A stretch of 64,000 bases of DNA, from NCBI RefSeq assembly GCF_010730195.1, contig NZ_AP022613.1, positions 2,914,001 through 2,978,000 of the forward strand, given 5' to 3'. A program made the translations under genes and the position numbers. Positions 59,493 to 64,000 of the stretch are shown here, in pieces; position 1 is the stretch's first letter, and every line of letters starts with the position of its first letter. Origin of the DNA: Mycobacterium conspicuum. Lineage in GTDB: Bacteria; Actinomycetota; Actinomycetes; Mycobacteriales; Mycobacteriaceae. The notes under the pieces are model-generated. The model was given only the letters and a program-made list of their open reading frames with translations. It made no database searches and was not told where the DNA came from.

Positions 59493-59592
59493 ATCGGTCG
59501 ACGATATGCCTGGAGGTCAGCCCTTCCAGCCCATATGCTTAGCATCGCCGCAGGGTCACGGCTCACCGGACACGACGACGGGATTGCCGACG

Positions 59593-59982
59593 ATGAGGAC
59601 TCTCGCAACCGAAACGTTCCCGGCCTTCTGCAACAGCGGGCTGCGGTCCGTCACCGAATTGAACGGCTCGGCCGTCGTGATTCATGTCGGCGGCGACGTC
59701 GATGCCAGCAACGACACCGTGTGGCAACGCATGGTGAGCCGAACCGCCTCGATCGCCAGCGCGCCGGGGCCGTTCGTCGTCGACGCCCGGGCAATCGACT
59801 TCATGGGATCGTGCGCCTATGTCGCGCTCGCCAACGAGGCGGTCCGATGCGGGCGGCGCGGCGTCGAGCTGCGGCTCGTCAGCAGTCAGCCGGTCGTCGC
59901 GCGAACCATCGCCGCCTGCGGCTTGGGGCGCCTGCTGCCGCTGTATGCGTCGGTGGAAACGGCGCTGCTCAGCGAGCGCTGA
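59593..59982 (+). CDS. STAS-domain anti-sigma factor antagonist-like protein (Rv1904 position)
   Basis: 129 residues from ATG 59593. STAS fold: SAVVIHVGGDVDASNDTVW, FVVDARAIDFMGSCAYVAL, where the Ser is the usual phosphorylation site, and GVELRLVSSQPVVARTI. Partner sigma/anti-sigma factors are not in this window. Its last 14 bp overlap the convergent oxidase gene. Confidence 0.87.
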   Translation: MRTLATETFPAFCNSGLRSVTELNGSAVVIHVGGDVDASNDTVWQRMVSRTASIASAPGPFVVDARAIDFMGSCAYVALANEAVRCGRRGVELRLVSSQPVVARTIAACGLGRLLPLYASVETALLSER

Positions 59983-60934
59983 CCAGGCGCACGACGTCGC
60001 GCGCGCAGCCCCACGACAGGGTCACCCCGTTGCTGCTGTGACCGTAGTTGTGCACGCACAGCGCCCGCCCCAGCGGCTCGGCCTCCACGCGCACCGACGG
60101 GCGGTCGGGCCGCAGCCCGGTGATCGTCTCGATCACCTCCGCGTCGGCCAGGCGTGGCTCGATCCGACGGCAGCCCTGCAGGATCCGCTCAGTTATCTCG
60201 GGCTCCGCGGTGGTGTCCCATCGGTCGGGGATGCTGACGCCGCCGCAGACGACGCGTTGCGGATGAGGGAAGTAGCAAATCCATTCCGGGTCGCTGTTGA
60301 TTTCCAGAAACAGTTGCCGCAGACCAGGATTGGTGACCACGACGTGCTGCCCGAACAGCGGCCGCACCGCGTCGTCGCCGACCAGCGCACCCGCGGCCAG
60401 ACCGGTGCAGTTGACCACGATCGGTGCGGCATCGGCGGCCTCGGCCAGCGCGCGCACCGGGTGTATCTCGATCTCGCAGCCGGCCGCCGCCAGTCGCTGC
60501 GTCAGGTAGTCGAGGTAGTGCGGCATGTCGATCATGGGCATGGTGGCGCGATAGCCGGTCGCGACACCGTCGGGCAGCTCAGCGGGGTCGGCCCGACGAA
60601 GGTCGGGGATCAGGGCGGACGCCGACGACATCGCGTCGGCCCCGGACAGGTCGCCGGCCGCCAGGGCCGGCGCCATGAGTACCCCGGTGGTGGGGTCCTC
60701 GGCCAGCTCGCGGAACACTCGCAGCGAGTGCTCGGTCCAGGCCTGTGTCTGCACGGCACGTCCGGACGGCCGTGGGGGCGCCCACACCGCACCCGCCACG
60801 CGTGAGGTTGTCTGCTGGGGCGGCGCGGCGGCCCACACCCGCACCGGCCACCCGGCTTCAGCCAGGCTGATGGCGGACGTCAATCCGCTGACGCCGGCAC
60901 CGACGACGACGACTTGGTGCCGCTCATTCGTCAC
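59969..60934 (-). CDS. aao: FAD-dependent D-amino acid oxidase-like protein (Rv1905c orthologue)
   Basis: 321 residues, as Rv1905c (320). FAD loop VVVGAGVSGLTSAISLAE at 9-26, DAAPIVVNCTGLAAGALVGD, HPVRG-type PLFGQHVVVTNPG, and C-terminal GLRPDRPSVRVE plus VHNYGHSSNGVTLSWGCA. Oxidative deamination of D-amino acids is predicted. Ends against the STAS gene; the secreted protein gene downstream lies on the other side, 16 bp upstream of its start. Confidence 0.93.
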   Translation of the reverse strand: MTNERHQVVVVGAGVSGLTSAISLAEAGWPVRVWAAAPPQQTTSRVAGAVWAPPRPSGRAVQTQAWTEHSLRVFRELAEDPTTGVLMAPALAAGDLSGADAMSSASALIPDLRRADPAELPDGVATGYRATMPMIDMPHYLDYLTQRLAAAGCEIEIHPVRALAEAADAAPIVVNCTGLAAGALVGDDAVRPLFGQHVVVTNPGLRQLFLEINSDPEWICYFPHPQRVVCGGVSIPDRWDTTAEPEITERILQGCRRIEPRLADAEVIETITGLRPDRPSVRVEAEPLGRALCVHNYGHSSNGVTLSWGCARDVVRLVSAR

Positions 60935-60950
60935 GGACCGCTAGCCCCCG

Positions 60951-61442
60951 TCAGTTATGCGGCGGTGGCGGGCTATTCCCGCCGAGCAGCCCGTTCAGGA
61001 TGCCGAGGGTGCCTGCCACACCCGGGGGCGGTGTAGTGGGGGGCACGACGGCGTCGGGAGTCAGCTGCCAGGGCTGGCAGCCGTCGGTCTTGAACGCCTT
61101 GTCGGTCGGATCGATCTGCACGACCTGTGGTTTCTTGCTGATGGCGTTGTCGATAAGGTTGCCGTCCGGGTTGCCGGTGCGCTTCCAGTAGCAGGTGCCG
61201 CTGCCGATCGGTCCCGCGGAGCTGTAAATGCCCGGTGCGATGTCGGACCCGACGGCGTAGGTGCCGTCCTTGTCGATAGTCGTTTTCGCCGCCGGCGCGG
61301 GCGCCGCCGGTGAAGACGCTGGTGACGGGGGCGGCGCAGGTTCCGGGTCGGCGCCGGCCAAACCGGCCGATGCCACCCAGCCCGCGACCATCACCCCCGC
61401 GGTGACCCACCGCGACGGACGCGTCAATGCCTCTGACCCCAT
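60951..61442 (-). CDS. Secreted protein (Rv1906c orthologue)
   Basis: 163 residues from ATG 61442; ATG 61454, generated by a 12-bp direct repeat (ATAGAGGACCCC), is the alternative. Signal peptide RWVTAGVMVAGWVASAGLAG then ADPEPA. A Pro/Ala linker follows, then IDKDGTYAVGSDIAPGIYSSAG with GSGTCYWKR and DGCQPWQL, whose two Cys may pair. Pro-rich tail ends PPPPHN. Function unknown. Confidence 0.8.
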   Translation of the reverse strand: MGSEALTRPSRWVTAGVMVAGWVASAGLAGADPEPAPPPSPASSPAAPAPAAKTTIDKDGTYAVGSDIAPGIYSSAGPIGSGTCYWKRTGNPDGNLIDNAISKKPQVVQIDPTDKAFKTDGCQPWQLTPDAVVPPTTPPPGVAGTLGILNGLLGGNSPPPPHN

Positions 61443-61495
61443 AGAGGACCCCATAGAGGACCAATGTACCGGGCCACCGCAGCGGGGCACACCCG

Positions 61496-61554
61496 TTGAC
61501 TCTGCGGCTATGGCGGAGAAGTGCGAGTAGCGCCCGCCATCAGCGCAGAGTCAA
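61496..61554. repeat. 59-bp hairpin element, copy C
   Basis: TTGACTCTGC at one end, GCGCAGAGTCAA at the other, GTGCGAGTAG in the loop. Same 59-bp length as the copy at 32012. Inner stem (GGCTATGGCGG with CCGCCATCAGC) differs from that copy while still pairing, a covariation-like pattern. It lies between two minus-strand genes. Confidence 0.85.
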
Positions 61555-61559
61555 TGCGG

Positions 61560-62054
61560 CTAGCTCAGCCGCCGCACGGTGCCCGCATAGCCCAGTGCGT
61601 GCTCGTACACCTTGAGGTTGTCGCGGGAGATTCTCGCGTGCACGGGGCGTTCGAGGAAGAACCGCAGCACCGGGTTGTAGGCGTGATAGGTCTCATGGAA
61701 CGTCAGCACGGTGGTGCCATCGGGTTGTTCCTCGAGTTCGTGGTAGCCCTCGGCGCGCGACCACAGCGGCGCGCCGACCGCGATATACCGCGACAGCCTG
61801 TTGATTTCGGCCTCCGTCACCGTTTCCCACGACCGCGCCCTGCCGCCGGACAGCAGATACTTGGGGACTTCGAAGATGCACGTGCGGACCAGGCCCTCGC
61901 CGGCCTCGTTGCCTTCGTTGAGGATTTCCATGCTGCCGCCGGGCCATTCGAGGACCCGCGGGCGCGGCGCGTCCGGCGGCACCGGCGGATGCAGGACCCG
62001 CCACACCTTCTTTGGGGGCGCGTCGACGTGGAATCGCACGGTGTAGGACTGCAT
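61560..62054 (-). CDS. SRPBCC/polyketide-cyclase-fold protein
   Basis: 164 residues. START-like fold: VRFHVDAPPKKVWRVLHPPV, ILNEGNEAGEGLVRTCIFEV, GYHELEEQPDGTTVLTFHETYHAYNPVLRFFLERPVHARI split over a strand and final helix. Probably binds a hydrophobic ligand. ATG overlaps the stop of the nitroreductase gene, so the two are translationally coupled. Confidence 0.82.
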   Translation of the reverse strand: MQSYTVRFHVDAPPKKVWRVLHPPVPPDAPRPRVLEWPGGSMEILNEGNEAGEGLVRTCIFEVPKYLLSGGRARSWETVTEAEINRLSRYIAVGAPLWSRAEGYHELEEQPDGTTVLTFHETYHAYNPVLRFFLERPVHARISRDNLKVYEHALGYAGTVRRLS

Positions 62055-62695
62055 CAGCCATCTCCACTCGGTTGTTCCCAGGTGTCCCAGTAAGTGATGC
62101 TTTCCGCGGGCGGCCGGGCGGCCGGCCGAAAGTCGGTGCCGATCGTGTAGGCCACCGGGAACAGCGCGGCCTGCGTGACCGTCTCGGGAATGCCGAGCAA
62201 TTCGGCCACTTCCTTTTCCTTGAACAGATGCATCGTCGTCCACACCGACCCCAAACCGCGCGAACGAAGCGCCAACAGGAAGCTCCAGCCGGCCGGGATG
62301 ATCGACGCCCAGGCCGCCGCGGCGATCCCGAGTTCGGCGCCGTCGATGCGCTGCTCGATGCAGGGGATGACGTGGACCGGGACCTGGGCGAGGGTGTCGG
62401 TGAGGCTCATCGCACTCTGGTACACCCGTTGTGTCTGCGGATCCGTCGCGTTCTGTGCGGCGTACGCCAGGTACTGCGCGCCGATGCTGCTGTAGATCTC
62501 GGCGATCGCCGCACGCTTGTCGGGATCGGTGACGACGATCCAACGCCAGTCCTGGGTGTTGCTGGCCGTCGGCGCCTGCATGGCCAGCCGGATGCACTCG
62601 AGGATGACCTCGCGGCCCACGGGGCGGGTGAGGTCAAGCCGTTTCCGCACGGCCCGCGTCGTGGTGAGCAGTTCGTCGACCGTCGCCAGATCCAT
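62054..62695 (-). CDS. Nitroreductase-family FMN protein
   Basis: 213 residues from ATG 62695, with AAAGGAA upstream. Fold markers: TTRAVRKRLDLTRPV (FMN phosphate Arg pair), CIRLAMQAPTASNTQDWRWIVV, and GLGSVWTTMHLFKEKEVAELLG. Uses FMN and NAD(P)H; substrate unknown. An extension to 62791 overlaps the upstream gene and is rejected. Confidence 0.9.
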   Translation of the reverse strand: MDLATVDELLTTTRAVRKRLDLTRPVGREVILECIRLAMQAPTASNTQDWRWIVVTDPDKRAAIAEIYSSIGAQYLAYAAQNATDPQTQRVYQSAMSLTDTLAQVPVHVIPCIEQRIDGAELGIAAAAWASIIPAGWSFLLALRSRGLGSVWTTMHLFKEKEVAELLGIPETVTQAALFPVAYTIGTDFRPAARPPAESITYWDTWEQPSGDG

Positions 62696-62712
62696 GGAGT
62701 TCCTTTCGAGTT

Positions 62713-63195
62713 TCAAATATCGATGGCGCACGACTGGTCGACGCCCAGCACGGTCAGCGACCGGCCCAAGCCGAGGAAAACCGCGACACACAAAGTGAGA
62801 TCAAGGATTTCCTCATCCGAGAACACGCCCCGCAGCCGCTCGAAGAACTCGTCGTCCATCGATGCGTGGTCGGTGGCGAAGCGATCGGCGTACTCGATGG
62901 CGAGACGCTGCCGCGGCGTGTAGCCGGAGTAGCTGGCGTAGTCCGCGACGTTGTCGTAAAGCTCTTGTGCCACACCGGCATCCAGTACCGAGGGGGCGCG
63001 GAAGCCCGAGCACGCGACGCAGTCGTTGATCTGTGCGATTCGCATCCTCGCCAACTCGCGTTCGTCGGCCGGCAGGATGCTCTGCTGGTATGCGCCCCGG
63101 ATCATCCGCTCGACCATGCCGCCGAGCTGCGGCCGCAGCGTCCAGATCATGGCGGCTTCGCCGCCCGGACCATCCGGTACCTCAAGTCGAGCCAT
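62713..63195 (-). CDS. Carboxymuconolactone decarboxylase / AhpD-fold protein
   Basis: 160 residues. Redox pair in QINDCVACSGFRAPSVLD (CxxC), YSGYTPRQRLAIEYADRFATDH and C-terminal helix LDLTLCVAVFLGLGRSLTVLG. First gene of a probable operon with the nitroreductase (17 bp) and SRPBCC genes. ATG 63195 has no ribosome site; ATG 63150 is possible. Shares design with the protein at 20590-21084. Confidence 0.86.
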   Translation of the reverse strand: MARLEVPDGPGGEAAMIWTLRPQLGGMVERMIRGAYQQSILPADERELARMRIAQINDCVACSGFRAPSVLDAGVAQELYDNVADYASYSGYTPRQRLAIEYADRFATDHASMDDEFFERLRGVFSDEEILDLTLCVAVFLGLGRSLTVLGVDQSCAIDI

Positions 63196-63331
63196 TAGCT
63201 GAGGAAACCAGATTCTCGGCTCGACTGTCTAGGTCATCCACCACCGGTAATTGTGCATACGTCGACCCGCGTTATACCGTCCGAGCTAAGGGCGTTCAGC
63301 GGTGCAGCGCCCCGATCTGGGAGGTCAGGGC

Positions 63332-64000
63332 GTGCTGTTCATGCACGAGGTGCACAAGGTGCGCGGGCGCGCTGAAGACGAATTCGAAGCGGCATTTCGC
63401 GACGGCTGGATGCCCATGCTCGCCGACGGCGACGAGGCCCGGCTGCTCTGGTACACCAACCAGGCGCACGGCAGCGGCCCCGCCTACACCGTGATCACGG
63501 TGACCGCGGTCCGCGACGGCGCGGCATGGGAACGCTTGACCCACCGCGTGCAAAAGGGTGATCTGCGGGACTGGATGCGCGGCCTCGACGAACTCCGCCA
63601 TGAGGTCGACGCCAAGCTGCTGGTGCCGCTACCGTGGTCGCCCCTACCTGAAGTCGTGCTCGAAGACGTGCCCGTCGACGGGCGAGAGCACGAGATGAGC
63701 CTCTACATGGAAGACACCATGTGGCCCTACGAGGACAAGTTCGAGGAATACATCGTCCGCTGCGGCGAGGTGTACGCCAAAAGCCTCGAGGAGCCGACGT
63801 CGATGTTGTCGATGCACGCGGCGTTCCAGCCCGCCCTCGGCAGCCACGTGCGTCGTGAGGTGATCCTGATGCAACGCATCAGCAAGCCGGAGGCCCTGCT
63901 GGATCTGCTCCGGACCCACATCCCCGCCGAATACCGCGCCCCCGGGACTTGGATGCACGATGCCCTGGATCTGCGCGATCAGTGGACCTCCCGGTTGCTG
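63332..64000 (+). CDS. NIPSNAP/dimeric alpha-beta-barrel-like protein, 3' end outside the window
   Basis: 223 residues visible and still open at the window edge. GTG 63332 is chosen because GGAGG lies 7 nt upstream; the ATG at 63341 is 16 nt from it. Two related halves are visible: FMHEVHKVRGRAEDEFEAAF with LLWYTNQAHGSGPAYTVITV, then SLYMEDTMWPYEDKFEEYIV. Such tandem ferredoxin-like barrels occur in NIPSNAP/EthD relatives. Function unknown. Confidence 0.7.
   Translation, partial: MLFMHEVHKVRGRAEDEFEAAFRDGWMPMLADGDEARLLWYTNQAHGSGPAYTVITVTAVRDGAAWERLTHRVQKGDLRDWMRGLDELRHEVDAKLLVPLPWSPLPEVVLEDVPVDGREHEMSLYMEDTMWPYEDKFEEYIVRCGEVYAKSLEEPTSMLSMHAAFQPALGSHVRREVILMQRISKPEALLDLLRTHIPAEYRAPGTWMHDALDLRDQWTSRLL

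Overview
The window is chromosomal DNA from a slow-growing nontuberculous Mycobacterium, probably of the M. avium complex type. Evidence: uniformly high GC, PE and PE_PGRS proteins, antigen 85B, a resuscitation-promoting factor, F420-dependent oxidoreductases, several P450s, and gene order that I recognise as the M. tuberculosis Rv1872c-Rv1906c segment with extra blocks inserted. It also has an intact oxyR and a lon protease, both lacking or broken in M. tuberculosis. Orthologue names come from recognising sequence and order, not from a search. I see no tRNA, rRNA, IS element, prophage or CRISPR array.

Layout. 1-4.9 kb (+): end of a family III CoA-transferase, a thiolase-like protein and a large Rossmann-domain protein. 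4.9-10.0 kb (-): a probable five-gene stress cluster (lon, Ddn-like F420 enzyme, TfoX-N, HhH-GPD protein, DUF72), then a CGNR regulator. 10.2-23.6 kb: lldD2, DUF1810, the Rv1874/Rv1875 homologues, bfrA, an MFS pump, glnA3 and an amidohydrolase. Blocks absent from the M. tuberculosis order are interleaved here: GH13, ahpD, ahpC and oxyR, then an enoyl-CoA hydratase and bfd. 23.6-32.1 kb is an accessory block: a frameshifted acyltransferase, SRPBCC, a PaaK-like ligase, an amidase, two PE proteins, arsR/cadI, a SnoaL-fold protein and a frameshifted dienelactone hydrolase.

32.1-39.6 kb returns to the conserved order: cyp140, lppE, SDR and SRPBCC as one operon, then rpfC, secreted chorismate mutase, fbpB and a DUF7159-like protein. 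39.6-42.4 kb (-) holds a CYP125-family P450, a zinc alcohol dehydrogenase and a YceI protein. 42.6-52.6 kb has Rv1891-Rv1898 homologues, a frameshifted PE_PGRS, a nitronate monooxygenase, a Baeyer-Villiger monooxygenase with its own dehydrogenase, a HAD phosphatase, a methyltransferase and dtd. 52.6-64 kb has a macro-domain protein, a collagen-like Gly-X-Y protein, cinA, a sulfotransferase, an MFS transporter, an amidohydrolase, an enoyl-CoA hydratase, a STAS protein, an FAD oxidase, a secreted protein, a three-gene redox operon and a truncated gene.

Themes are peroxide and iron defence (oxyR/ahpCD, bfd/bfrA with two iron boxes), sterol and lipid oxidation (two KstR-like operators), and envelope or secreted proteins. 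The most notable non-coding signals are a 59-bp hairpin element present twice plus a shortened copy, tandem IdeR-like boxes between bfd and bfrA, the KstR-like sites, an arsR/cadI operator and a perfect 17-bp hairpin terminator. Three genes carry single frameshifts that may be real or may be sequence errors.
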